Assembly: GCF_002109495.1 (NCBI RefSeq)
Contig: NZ_LVJN01000019.1
Span: 186,001 to 250,000, forward strand
Source: Magnetofaba australis IT-1
GTDB lineage: Bacteria > Pseudomonadota > Magnetococcia > Magnetococcales > Magnetococcaceae
Length of the DNA: 64,000 bases
Direction: 5' to 3'
Shown here: positions 28,401 to 33,548 of the stretch, piece by piece
Numbering within the stretch: position 1 is the first letter of the stretch
Layout: the number at the start of each line of letters is the position of its first letter
Made by a program: the position numbers and the translations under genes
The notes under the pieces: model-generated
Told to the model about the DNA's origin: nothing
Databases searched by the model: none
What the model saw: the letters and a program-made list of their open reading frames with translations, nothing else

Positions 28401-29429
28401 GAGAACGAAGATGGCAGCTGGACCCTGACCAACGATGAGTTGCCGGGGCTGACGCTGACCCCGCCGACGGACTATGCGGGCTCGTTCAACGTGACCATGA
28501 ACGTGGCGTCGGATCAGAACAACGTCAACACCTACGAGAGCAGCTTCAGCTTTGAGGTGACGGCGTTTGATCGCGCCGAGTTGGATCTGGGCGCAGCCCC
28601 GGACGCCATTCAACAGAGTGCGGGCTCGCTGGCGTTGATGCCGGAGCTGTCCATCAGCGACAGCGACAGCACGCAACTGAGCGGCGCCACGGTGAGCATC
28701 GGCGATGGCGCCGACGCCGCCGACAGCTTCAGCTTCAGCGGTTTCAACGTCACCGAGTACAGCGCCGATGACGGCTCTTCGATCTACATGGTGGATGGAA
28801 CCAACATTCAGGTCAGCGGCGGCGGCTTCGGCGGCGACGGCGACCTGGCGCTGAGCGGCGCCGACGACGTCGATACTTACCAGTCGCTGCTGCAATCCCT
28901 CGAACTCAATGTGGAGGAGAGCGGCACGCGCAGCATCAACATTTCGGTGACGGATACTGATGGCGCTGTGAGTGAGGTGGGGCAGGTCGATGCGGTGGTG
29001 ACCGAGGATATGGTCAGCGGCGATGGCGGCGACAACGTCCTGACCGGGACCAGCGGAAACGACTGGCTGGAGGGCGGCGCGGGCGACGACATCCTGACCG
29101 GCGGCGCGGGCGATGACTTCATGGTCGGCGATGCGGGCAACGACCTGTTCATCTTCGGCATGAACGAGGGCTCGGACTTCATCAGCGGCGGCGATGGCTA
29201 TACCGACGTCATCCGCATGGACGGCATGTCCAGCGACCCGGTGATGGAGTTGGGCGACGTGGGCGACTGGACCATCAACACCGAGGATGGCTACACCTAC
29301 GTGCCGGGCAGCGAGAGCGGCGAGGAGTTCGACGCCATCGTGTTCGACGACGCCGATGCGGCGGGAAGCATCACCCTGGAGGATGGCTCCGAGATCGACT
29401 TCGACGGCATCGAGAAGATCATGTGGTAG
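16443..29429 (+). CDS. giant RTX adhesin with tandem Ig/cadherin-like repeats, type I secreted
   Basis: This protein has 4,328 residues. The ATG at 16443 has GGGAGAA 5 bases upstream; the frame is open to 16395. Residues 1 to about 220 are acidic and low-complexity with no signal peptide. Residues 225-2241 hold about 18 near-identical repeats of about 112 residues (marks GTEDQPIALDLSSAL, DVDGSESLSI, SGVPDGA, DNGDGTWTF, LDGLTITPP). More diverged relatives continue to about residue 4040. The C-terminus has RTX nonapeptides (GGAGDDILTGGAGDDFMVG, about 4215-4235) and ends in DFDGIEKIMW, typical of type I secretion substrates. Aspartate-rich repeat junctions probably bind calcium. It should act outside the cell in attachment. 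No N-terminal LapA-type retention module is recognised and no type I secretion genes are in the window. Confidence 0.9.
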   Translation: MAEEQVTPSTEVKEAAADEDEARQTLDDLTVLQEVNTVNLDAEQNQGEDGQRSQVEDLQGMSMIQMGNRDIPDTGFANALEDGEVAQESGDIGSQGAQQSALRGAAGGEEVLGGAGADGFEVVADGQVGAAPLETPEVAVDAVETGPGESDAPAAPELDAVAAPEAQAAAGSGLTEEAPAEEQAAAQEDDADSEEEEETFEDANVAQQEDGTAESPALETEDASGSEDGVIPLNISTGLSDTDGSETLSITIGGVPDGVALSAGSDNGDGTWTLTAEDLDGLYLTLPENDASDFSLTVTATSTETANGATNTVSGVVDVSVDAVADTPTLNLSESASGTEDQPIALDLSAALTDTDGSESLSITLSGVPDGATFSAGTDNGDGTWSFTADELDGLTITPPENSSDDFTLSVTATSTEAENGDAATSTGSISVSVEADADAPTLVMNDAAGTEDQPIALDLSAALVDTDGSESLSITIEGAPDGAIFSAGSDNGDGSWTFTADELDGLTITPPADSDGDFTLSVTAITTDENGDTATTSGTIDVAVAADADAPVLNLTDAASGTEDQPIALDLSSALTDVDGSESLAITISGVPDGAAFSAGTDNGDGTWSFTADELDGLTITPPHDSGDDFTLSVTATTTEAANGDTASTTGTIDVSVAADADAPTLVLNDAAGTEDQPIALDLSSALTDVDGSESLAITLSGVPDGAAFSAGTDNGDGSWTFTADELDGLTITPPADSDVDFTLSVTATATEGENGDTATTSGTIDISVAADADAPTLVLNDAAGTEDQPIALDLSSALTDTDGSESLSITIEGAPDGATFSAGTDNGDGTWTFTADELDGLTITPPHDSGDDFTLSVTATTTEAANGDTAVTTGTIDVSVAADADAPVLNLTDTASGVEDQPIALDLSSALTDVDGSESLSITIGGVPDGAAFSAGTDNGDGTWTFTANELDGLTITPPADSDVDFTLSVTATSTEGENGDTATTSGTINVSVAADADAPTLVLNDAAGTEDQPIALDLSSALTDVDGSESLSITIEGVPDGAAFSAGTDNGDGSWTFTADELDGLTITPPADSDVDFTLSVTATSTEAENGDTAATSGTIDISVAADADAPVLNLTDTASGTEDQPIALDLSSALTDVDGSESLSITLSGVPDGAAFSAGTDNGDGTWTFTADELDGLTITPPADSDVDFTLSVTATSTEAENGDTATTTGTIDVSVAADADAPTLVLHDAAGTEDQPIALDLSSALTDTDGSESLSITLSGVPDGAAFSAGTDNGDGTWTFTADELDGLTITPPADSDVDFTLSVTATSTEAENGDTATTSGTIDISVAADADAPTLVLNDAAGTEDQPIVLDLSSALTDVDGSESLSITLSGVPDGAAFSAGTDNGDGTWTFNADELDGLTITPPADSDVDFTLSVTATSTEGENGDTATTSGTIDISVAADADAPTLVLNDAAGTEDQPIALDLSSALTDVDGSESLSITIEGVPDGAAFSAGTDNGDGTWTFTADELDGLTITPPADSDVDFTLSVTATSTEAENGDTATTTGTIDVSVAADADAPTLVLHDAAGTEEQPIALDLSSALTDVDGSESLSITLSGVPDGAAFSAGTDNGDGTWTFTADELDGLTITPPHDSSDDFTLSVTATSTEGENGDTATTSGTINVSVAADADAPTLVLNDAAGTEDQPIALDLSSALTDTDGSETLSITIGGVPDGATFSAGSDNGDGTWTFTADELDGLTITPPADSDVDFTLSVTATSTEAENGDTATTTGTIDVSVAADADAPTLVLNDAAGTEDQPIALDLSSALTDVDGSESLSITIAGAPDGATFSAGTDNGDGSWTFTADELDGLTITPPHDSDVDFTLSVTATSTEAENGDTATATGTIDVSVAADADAPTLVLNDAAGTEDQPIALDLSSALTDVDGSESLSITISGVPDGATFSAGTDNGDGSWSFTADQLDGLTITPPENSSVDFTLNVSATSTEAENGDTATTLGTLNVAISAQADAVVLNDAAAGTEDQPIALNLIDLNTLDDSETLTVTIEGAPDGATFSAGTDNGDGSWSFTADDLDGLTITPPADSDVDFSLSVTATTTEAENGDTNTVTGTVDVSVAADADAPILTLHDAAGTEDQPIALDLTSALTDVDGSETLAITISGVPDGASFSAGSDNGDGSWTFTADELDGLTITPPHDSDVDFTLSVTATSTEAENGDSATTTGTIAVSVAADADMPTLVVDDSAGTEDHAISLDIASSLSDVDGSESLAITIEGVPDGATLSAGTENPDGSWSVSGDDLADLTITPPDDWSGTFDLTITATATEAENGDTASTAGQTITVTVNPDVDAISVTGAASGLEDQWIDVTGAFTLGDADGSESVNSVTISGLPDGAALQIVDPDSGAIIDLGTSTGTGDTFTIPAQYVTDSGDGLTFNIEGMQVMAPADSNVDFDLSISANITDANGLTTDVEVVSDGFTVEVTGVADGVDASSLSADDVAATEDKWFLLNDPDNGPGLNADLIDTDGSEAGFFTLSSDESFKLQVYNGNKWVNADDNADGSYTVSAEDVENGHVRMAPPSNSDESFDVDVSAFTRDYDEDGHTVDSVSSNVDTQFTVTVDAVADKLTIKGSAEGTEDTTISIDNSIMLQDRDGSESLDGSIVISGIPDGAALSIDGPNAGLITDLGDGSYEIDLGALTVTHTTGDGVDYGFTIDGLTYTPAANDSSDPKLTITSSTIDSNGDTRETSKTFTVEVTADADGATLSLADAAGNEDSWIDLNPSISLTADLDGSEQVSSVLITSSDPGAEGAVLEVNGQTIQPTVTRVRQPVTDGNGDVVLDDQGAPMTTTITTTAWAVPTALLEAVTNGDGQTTGWDFPGMKILPPSDSDADFELDFTVAINDDGEDIAIASGTMSVDVAAVADAPELTAQDVIGTEDSAISLNIVSQMADVDGSESLSFVISGVPDGATLSAGTDNGDGAWTLSADDMAGLTVTPPPESDVSFDLTVTATSTESNPTTSGDDAGGVAEASASVSQSFTVFVTGDADEPVVPTNLSAHGVEDQVNAGGAPDGAINLDLTSITLGDDADNSEQLSVIISDLPDGATLWIDDANADSLHFIGNGRWQIDSDALGDVYVVPQGDFGGTFDLSVDVVVTEKGVYTDDNGDSQVVRGGDQEVVTTTLTVTVDADADQPIINVSASGLEDQAGGVELNLSALSGDVDGSETITSITIDDVPDGVTLMQNGQALVANVDGEYVFDIAGGDSVEGITLITPEHSNVDFDLSVSATAMDSNGDTQTHTVTETVNLTGVADGVSNFQVGQMQEPDTALHVEIAKGSNKGDAYEFEVFVDGDSVGVFSTDVFYQQDGFESLTIDTIDFSQVDPDSITISPVGVDSNMVLGEVRVGDSVLTAGNATGDFAESGDVIRLTNQDKFVTFDSSGVEYDAPHLQTGEVFTDGAHQVAIDISADMIDADGSEELYFVIQGVPDGAMLAAGVDGAGDAIHAGMNAGNGVWIVTEDQLADLHVAPADGMADGDSFTLTITAVTHENDGDYSYDDQTTLTITMDADYDVGDAPGLGNAREGGGDGVVDGVDMTTAASGAEDASIAMNASITQYDGDSEVTVFVIDDADLPEGAALSGGVYNPLDGTWVFSADEMEGLEIVPPADFSGTFEVSISAITTEANGEALSQSHVATVDVDAVTDGPNVFIGAASGAEDTAIDLNLSITLPDGDGSESLSGDILISGVPDGATLSVGTDNGDGTWTISGDDVVESDGVFTVPNLTVTPPADSSADFDLTFAVTGGEGGTGAAADVTVTQSVTVTVSADADDVSFNLSVADQTGGVEDQAFTLQGLEAHLDGGGSETLSVVLSGYPDGTTFSAGANNGDGTWTLTPDELTDLQIKPPVDYNGTMQIDMQAYSMDRDADSGALDLQGSDTVSFTVEFAADADSATVTVNDAAGVENSAIALDLATHSFDASEGAVITLTGIPDGSTLSAGVENEDGSWTLTNDELPGLTLTPPTDYAGSFNVTMNVASDQNNVNTYESSFSFEVTAFDRAELDLGAAPDAIQQSAGSLALMPELSISDSDSTQLSGATVSIGDGADAADSFSFSGFNVTEYSADDGSSIYMVDGTNIQVSGGGFGGDGDLALSGADDVDTYQSLLQSLELNVEESGTRSINISVTDTDGAVSEVGQVDAVVTEDMVSGDGGDNVLTGTSGNDWLEGGAGDDILTGGAGDDFMVGDAGNDLFIFGMNEGSDFISGGDGYTDVIRMDGMSSDPVMELGDVGDWTINTEDGYTYVPGSESGEEFDAIVFDDADAAGSITLEDGSEIDFDGIEKIMW
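17115..23165 (+). repeat. tandem 336-bp coding repeats (18 units)
   Basis: Unit starts, taken at the Gly codon before (T/S)ED(Q/G), are 17115, 17454, 17790, 18126, 18462, 18798, 19137, 19473, 19812, 20148, 20484, 20820, 21156, 21492, 21828, 22164, 22497 and 22830, ending at 23165. Periods are 333, 336 or 339 bp, always a multiple of three. Units from 17454 to 22163 are near-identical at the DNA level, which points to recent duplication or gene conversion; the first and the last three are more diverged. Confidence 0.93.
29020..29170 (+). other. RTX calcium-binding nonapeptide block of the giant adhesin
   Basis: Glycine- and aspartate-rich nonapeptides (GGxGxDxUx type) are seen as GNDWLEGGAGDDILTGG and GDDFMVGDAGNDLFIFG. 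Such blocks fold on calcium outside the cell and precede the C-terminal type I signal. Confidence 0.88.
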
Positions 29430-29438
29430 GGAGCGTGA

Positions 29439-29464
29439 GCGCCGGGGCTGCGAGGCCCCGGCGC
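29439..29464. terminator. GC-rich hairpin between convergent genes
   Basis: GCGCCGGGGC (29439-29448) and GCCCCGGCGC (29455-29464) pair perfectly around a 6-base loop, 10 bp after the stop of the RTX gene. No T-run follows immediately. Confidence 0.6.
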
Positions 29465-29484
29465 ATCAGTTGAGGAGCGATCAC

Positions 29485-29516
29485 AACGCCCCGCAGGCCC
29501 TGGTCTGCAGGGCGTT
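29485..29516. terminator. second hairpin between convergent genes
   Basis: AACGCCCCGCAG (29485-29496) pairs with CTGCAGGGCGTT (29505-29516) with one mismatch; a TTT follows. With the hairpin at 29439 it forms a double terminator between the RTX gene and the sensor kinase gene. Confidence 0.6.
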
Positions 29517-29522
29517 TGCGCG

Positions 29523-31478
29523 TTACTCCGCATGAGGCGGCAGAGTGATGCGCAGGCGGGTTCCGACGCCGGGTTGTGAGTCGATCTGCACCCGGCCGTC
29601 GTGGGCGTGGACCGCCGAATAGAGAATATAGCCGCCCAATCCGGCGCCGGATGTGCCGCTGGCCGATTGGCCGCGTGCGTACATGGCCGAGAGGCGCGCC
29701 ACATCCTGCGGGCTCATGCCCACGCCCTGGTCGGTGATCTCAATGGTCAACATCGCGTGCGCAACACTGGCGCGCACCGTCACCGGTTGGTCGGCGGGGG
29801 AGTATTTGAGGCCGTTGGACAGAGCGTTGCTCAGGGCCAGCGTCAGCAGGTCGGGGTCGACCTCAAAACGCAGATCCGGCGGCTCGATGTGAATGGCGAT
29901 GCGACTGCGCTCCTCCTCGGCTAGGGCGGTGAGCGCATTGTCGACGACGTGCGTGAGCGCGACCGGTTCACGCCGCAGGGTGAGCATGCCCTGGGCCAGC
30001 GCCTCGGAGGTGAGGATGCGCTCCACCATATCGCTGAGCCCCACGGCGCTGTTGCGGATGCGTCCCACCCGGGTCAGCGCCGCCTCGGGGATATCGGGGT
30101 GGGTGAGGGCGATCATCTGTGCGCTGGTGGAGATCTTGCCCAGGGGCGATTTGATCTCATGGGAGAGCACCGCCAGAAAGTTGCGCTGCTCGGTGGCGCG
30201 GCGCTCCATCTCCTCGGCGTGGCGCTCGGCCTTTTTGCGATTGGCGTCGATATCCTTGATGCGCTGCGCCAGGGCGAAGTTGAGCAGCAGCAGATGGAAC
30301 AGCGACGAGACCAGGTAGAAATCCCGCACGCTGTTATCCAGATGCATCACCCCAAACACCGCCAACAGGTTCAGAATCATGGAGATGGCGGGGGGCACAA
30401 AGGCCCACAGGTAGAGCGCGTCGTGGGGCTGGGCGCGGCGGCGCAACACCCGCCGCGCCAGCATCCCCAGGGTGTAGAGAGCCACCGCCTGCCCGCCGAT
30501 GATGAACAGACCCACATGCTGGCTGTAGTAGGGGGTGACCGAGAAGGGCAGGGCGATGAGGCTCAATGCCGTGAGCAGCAGAATGGCGCGATGCAGCAGC
30601 GGGCGATGGCGGGCGTAGTCGAACAGCTGGTCGAACATCAGACTGCTGCCGATGACGCCGCCATACACGCCCACGCCCATCCACAGGTCCATGCGCCAGT
30701 CGGACAGCAGCAGCAGATTGCTCATCCCCTTGGAGCCGCTGTGTAAAAAGAACAGCGACAGCACGTAAACGGCGTAGTAGATCAGCGCGCGATCACGCAG
30801 CCACATCCCCGCCAGGACGTTGATGAAGAAGAGGGTGAGCAGGGCGCCCAGATAGAGCCCGATCCACAGGGTGGCGCCGCTCTCCTGACCGCCAAAGGCC
30901 TCCAGGGGGACAAATGCGCCATCCAGATAGAGCGTGCTGCTGCTGTGAATGCGGAAATAGAGCGTGAGCGTGCGTTCTGGGGACAGCGTCAGCGGGCTGG
31001 CGAACAGGCGGCTGGGGAGATGCTCCTGCAGCGCATGATCGCCATATTCGCGTCGCTCAAAGCCATCGGCGGCGCGGGGGTTTTCAACATAGAGCGTGAC
31101 GTGGTTCAGGTAGGGGGGGCCGAATGTCAACATCCAGTCGACGGGCGCGTCCGCCGCCAGCCGCACGCGCAGGCGAAACCAGATGGCGGCGCTGCTGTAG
31201 CCGGATTTGAACGCGCCGCGCACCGGGCTGAAGCGTTGCTGCTGCGCCTGCGCCAGCGTCATCGCGGCGGCGTCGTCGACAAAGTAGTCCAGCGCGTCCT
31301 GGAACTCGGCGCGGGTGGTGTGCGCCGTGAGCGTCAAGGGCGGCGTCACCGGCGCGGCGGCCAGCTCGTTGGTCAGGTTCAGCAGCGCCAGCAGCGCCAG
31401 CAAAAACAGCCGCCCGATATTGCGCTGCACGGCGTCAATCTGGTATGGGGTTAAAGGAAGGGGCGCAGTGCGAATCAT
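29523..31478 (-). CDS. sensor histidine kinase, 7TM-DISM type
   Basis: This protein of about 651 residues has a hydrophobic N-terminus (signal or membrane segment). A periplasmic DISM-type beta domain follows (about 45-195), then seven transmembrane helices of the 7TMR-DISM group (about 205-405), a short coiled coil, a HisKA domain with the phospho-acceptor His in LSHEIKSPLGKI, and an HATPase domain (NALSNGLKYS, DQGVGM, GAGLGGYI). It should autophosphorylate in response to an external ligand, perhaps a carbohydrate, and signal to the adjacent regulator. I prefer the ATG at 31478, which has AAGGGG 7 bases upstream; the ATG at 31484 is too close to that site. It is divergent from the regulator, with only about 30 bp between the starts. 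Confidence 0.9.
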   Translation of the reverse strand: MIRTAPLPLTPYQIDAVQRNIGRLFLLALLALLNLTNELAAAPVTPPLTLTAHTTRAEFQDALDYFVDDAAAMTLAQAQQQRFSPVRGAFKSGYSSAAIWFRLRVRLAADAPVDWMLTFGPPYLNHVTLYVENPRAADGFERREYGDHALQEHLPSRLFASPLTLSPERTLTLYFRIHSSSTLYLDGAFVPLEAFGGQESGATLWIGLYLGALLTLFFINVLAGMWLRDRALIYYAVYVLSLFFLHSGSKGMSNLLLLSDWRMDLWMGVGVYGGVIGSSLMFDQLFDYARHRPLLHRAILLLTALSLIALPFSVTPYYSQHVGLFIIGGQAVALYTLGMLARRVLRRRAQPHDALYLWAFVPPAISMILNLLAVFGVMHLDNSVRDFYLVSSLFHLLLLNFALAQRIKDIDANRKKAERHAEEMERRATEQRNFLAVLSHEIKSPLGKISTSAQMIALTHPDIPEAALTRVGRIRNSAVGLSDMVERILTSEALAQGMLTLRREPVALTHVVDNALTALAEEERSRIAIHIEPPDLRFEVDPDLLTLALSNALSNGLKYSPADQPVTVRASVAHAMLTIEITDQGVGMSPQDVARLSAMYARGQSASGTSGAGLGGYILYSAVHAHDGRVQIDSQPGVGTRLRITLPPHAE

Positions 31479-31513
31479 AATCATGCCCCTTTGCCGAGGA
31501 GAGGCGGCTCAAG

Positions 31514-32269
31514 ATGGCGACGGAGTGTGACACAGGGCGAATGGGCGGCGGCGAGACGCTGGCGGTGCTGGATGACGACCCGGAGTTCCGGGAGGAGATC
31601 GCGCTGTTTTTGAGCAGCCGCGGCTTCGCCTGTTTGCAGGCGGCCACCGGCGCGGAGTTGAGTCATCTGCTGGGCGCGCAGCGGGTGGATCTGGTGGTGA
31701 TCGACGTGTTGCTGCAGGCCAGCGGCGAAGATGGCATGGTCATCTGCCAGCAGCTCAAACAGCGCGATCCGGCGCTGGGCGCGGTGATTTTGACCTGTTT
31801 GAGCCAGACCAAGGACCATGTGCGCGGGTTGCAGAGCGGCGCCGATGCGTTCCTGCCCAAGGGCGGAGATCTGTTGGTGCTGGAGGCGACCATCCGCAAC
31901 ATTCTGGCGCGGCGGGCGCAACTGGCGTCGGCGACGGGCGCGCCGCACTCCGACCCCGCCAGTGGGTGGACCTTGGATCTGAAGAGCTGGCGTCTGATCG
32001 CTCCCGATGGCGGCGACGTCAGCCTGACCCATATGGAGCGGCTGTTTTTGCACGCGCTGGCAAGCGTGGCCGACGGCGTGTTGGGGCGTAATGAAGCCCT
32101 GGCGGCGTTGGGTAAGGAGGATACGGTGTTTGAGCATCGCAATCTCGATAATCTGGTGCGCCGTCTGCGCCGCAAGGTGGAGAAGGAGACCGGCCTGCCG
32201 CTGCCCCTGGCCACCGCCTATGGCAAAGGCTACGCTTGCAACGCGCCGCTGCGGGTGATCGAAGCGTAA
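31514..32269 (+). CDS. OmpR-family response regulator
   Basis: This 251-residue protein has a receiver domain at about 14-130. It shows the acidic pair in LAVLDDDPEF, the phospho-acceptor Asp in LVVIDVLL, and the conserved Lys in FLPKGGD. A winged-helix DNA-binding domain follows (about 155-245), with LTHMERLFLHAL and the recognition-helix region RNLDNLVRRLRRKV. It pairs with the divergent sensor kinase. Likely targets are the neighbouring outer-membrane protein gene or the giant surface-protein genes, but no binding site is proven. The ATG at 31514 has GGAGAGG upstream. An internal ATG at 31541 (MGGGETLAV) would keep the whole receiver domain. Its last 40 bases overlap the convergent outer-membrane gene. 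Confidence 0.92.
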   Translation: MATECDTGRMGGGETLAVLDDDPEFREEIALFLSSRGFACLQAATGAELSHLLGAQRVDLVVIDVLLQASGEDGMVICQQLKQRDPALGAVILTCLSQTKDHVRGLQSGADAFLPKGGDLLVLEATIRNILARRAQLASATGAPHSDPASGWTLDLKSWRLIAPDGGDVSLTHMERLFLHALASVADGVLGRNEALAALGKEDTVFEHRNLDNLVRRLRRKVEKETGLPLPLATAYGKGYACNAPLRVIEA

Positions 32270-33207
32270 ACTCTTGCGCCTGGCTCCGCCAACTCTGCGC
32301 AGACTCTCCACTTCAGGTTAAAAAACAGCCGAATCACCCGCAGCGCCATCTCCGTGTGCATGCGGTCGCCAGTGTCGATGGAGAGGTCCCGCGCCAGCCG
32401 CCCATTGAGCAGCCATTGTGGGCTGACCCGCCACACCCCGCCCAGGAAGAGTCGGCGATTGCGCGTCCCGCCGCGCCAGGGCTGACCGTTCAGTTCGCTC
32501 GCCCCGCCCCAGTTGAGTTGTCCGCCCACGTACAGCGAATGGCCCGCGCCCACGTCGCGCCGCAGGTAGCCGGTGAGCGCCTGGCTGGGCCTCTGGTCGA
32601 ACGTATTGCTCCCCGCAAAGGCGTCGTTCTGGCCGTACCACGCCGCTTCGCCGATGAGTTCCAGCGTCCACTGCTGGGCGATCCCCTGCACCCATCCAGC
32701 CATCACCACCTCGCGCCAGCGGTTCTCGCCAGGGTTGATCAACTCGCTCCCGTCATACTCTCCGGTAGGGGCGATGAGCATAGCGGTCAATCCCAGCCAG
32801 CGCCGCTTGGCGGCGTCGGCGATGGGCCAGAGGGTGACGCCGAAACGGGTATCGAGCATGCCGCCCGCATCGCGCTGTTTGTTGGCGGGCCACACCCCGT
32901 CCACGGCGCCGCGCGCCGCCCCCGTCACCAGCAGCGGCGCGACGCGCAGCGATCCCACCTGCAACACATGATTGACCCGCAGAACCAGATAGTCGCTGTC
33001 GATAGTGTAGCCGTTGCTGCGCGCGCCGCTGACGTAAGCGCCCTCCTGCTTGCGATGGAAGTGATACAGGGTGGCGCTGGAGGCCCCCGCAGGCAGGGCG
33101 ATGTAGTCGCCGGGGAAGACGTCGTTGACGGCGCTGTGGACCAGCGTGGCGTACAGCCAGCTGTGCAGCGTCACGATAAGCGCAAGGAGGGGCGTGCGTG
33201 TGGTCAT
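32230..33207 (-). CDS. outer-membrane transporter-like protein (SphA / phenol MetA-deg family)
   Basis: This 325-residue protein has an N-terminal signal peptide (LLALIVTLHSWLYATLVHSA, cleavage near residue 26). The segment FPGDYIALPAGASSATLYHF is the opening typical of the PF13557 family of putative outer-membrane transporters. The rest alternates short hydrophobic and polar strands with WP, PTGEYDGSELINPG and a Trp/Gly-rich C-terminal half, as in beta-barrels. Despite the family name, no phenol pathway is nearby, and its substrate is unknown. The 3' end overlaps the response regulator by 40 bp on the opposite strand. The regulator or kinase may control it. Confidence 0.72.
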   Translation of the reverse strand: MTTRTPLLALIVTLHSWLYATLVHSAVNDVFPGDYIALPAGASSATLYHFHRKQEGAYVSGARSNGYTIDSDYLVLRVNHVLQVGSLRVAPLLVTGAARGAVDGVWPANKQRDAGGMLDTRFGVTLWPIADAAKRRWLGLTAMLIAPTGEYDGSELINPGENRWREVVMAGWVQGIAQQWTLELIGEAAWYGQNDAFAGSNTFDQRPSQALTGYLRRDVGAGHSLYVGGQLNWGGASELNGQPWRGGTRNRRLFLGGVWRVSPQWLLNGRLARDLSIDTGDRMHTEMALRVIRLFFNLKWRVCAELAEPGARVYASITRSGALQA

Positions 33208-33548
33208 AGGGTGGCGTCGAGCGGTTTTGGGATCATTCAGTCAAGTCCGCCCAATTATGGCGACTTGTTGGGAGTGGCGGATAGAGTTAGTTAGTATTGA
33301 GTAGAATTGGATGGGTACAAACCGTTACAGCCATTGATTACCCTGGAAAGCGTGGGATTGGGCCGTGGTCGACTTATGCAGGGCGGGATATTCTCCTCCT
33401 GTGGCTAGGGATCCTGCAAATAATTACCCTGTTTATGTTGGTCTTGAAAAGAGTTTTCTCTGTTTTTTTTATTGTGTTGCGCGCGGTGGCGGGGCGCTGG
33501 GCGCATTGATTCCCCTGGCAGAACCCGTTCGGCGGGAAGAGGCTGGTG
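33208..33548. promoter_or_regulatory. divergent upstream region of the giant gene
   Basis: This 341-bp gap separates the outer-membrane gene (leftward) from the LEPR-XLL gene (rightward) and should hold both promoters. It is AT-richer than the flanking genes, with a pyrimidine-rich T tract at 33462-33470. ATTACCCTG occurs twice (33337-33345 and 33423-33431), a possible regulator half-site. A 70-codon frame at 33297-33509 starts with TTG and has no ribosome binding site; I do not accept it. No strong promoter match is seen. Confidence 0.5.

Noticed and set aside
23208-28895. 1,895-codon minus-strand open frame opposite the RTX gene
   Set aside because: It mirrors the repeat-rich plus-strand gene, its translation is Gly/His/Val/Ala-rich with no recognisable domain, and high GC removes stop codons on the opposite strand. 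The plus-strand frame has clear domains and a ribosome binding site.
33297-33509. 70-codon frame with a hydrophobic stretch before the giant gene
   Set aside because: TTG start, no ribosome binding site, and position in the expected promoter region.
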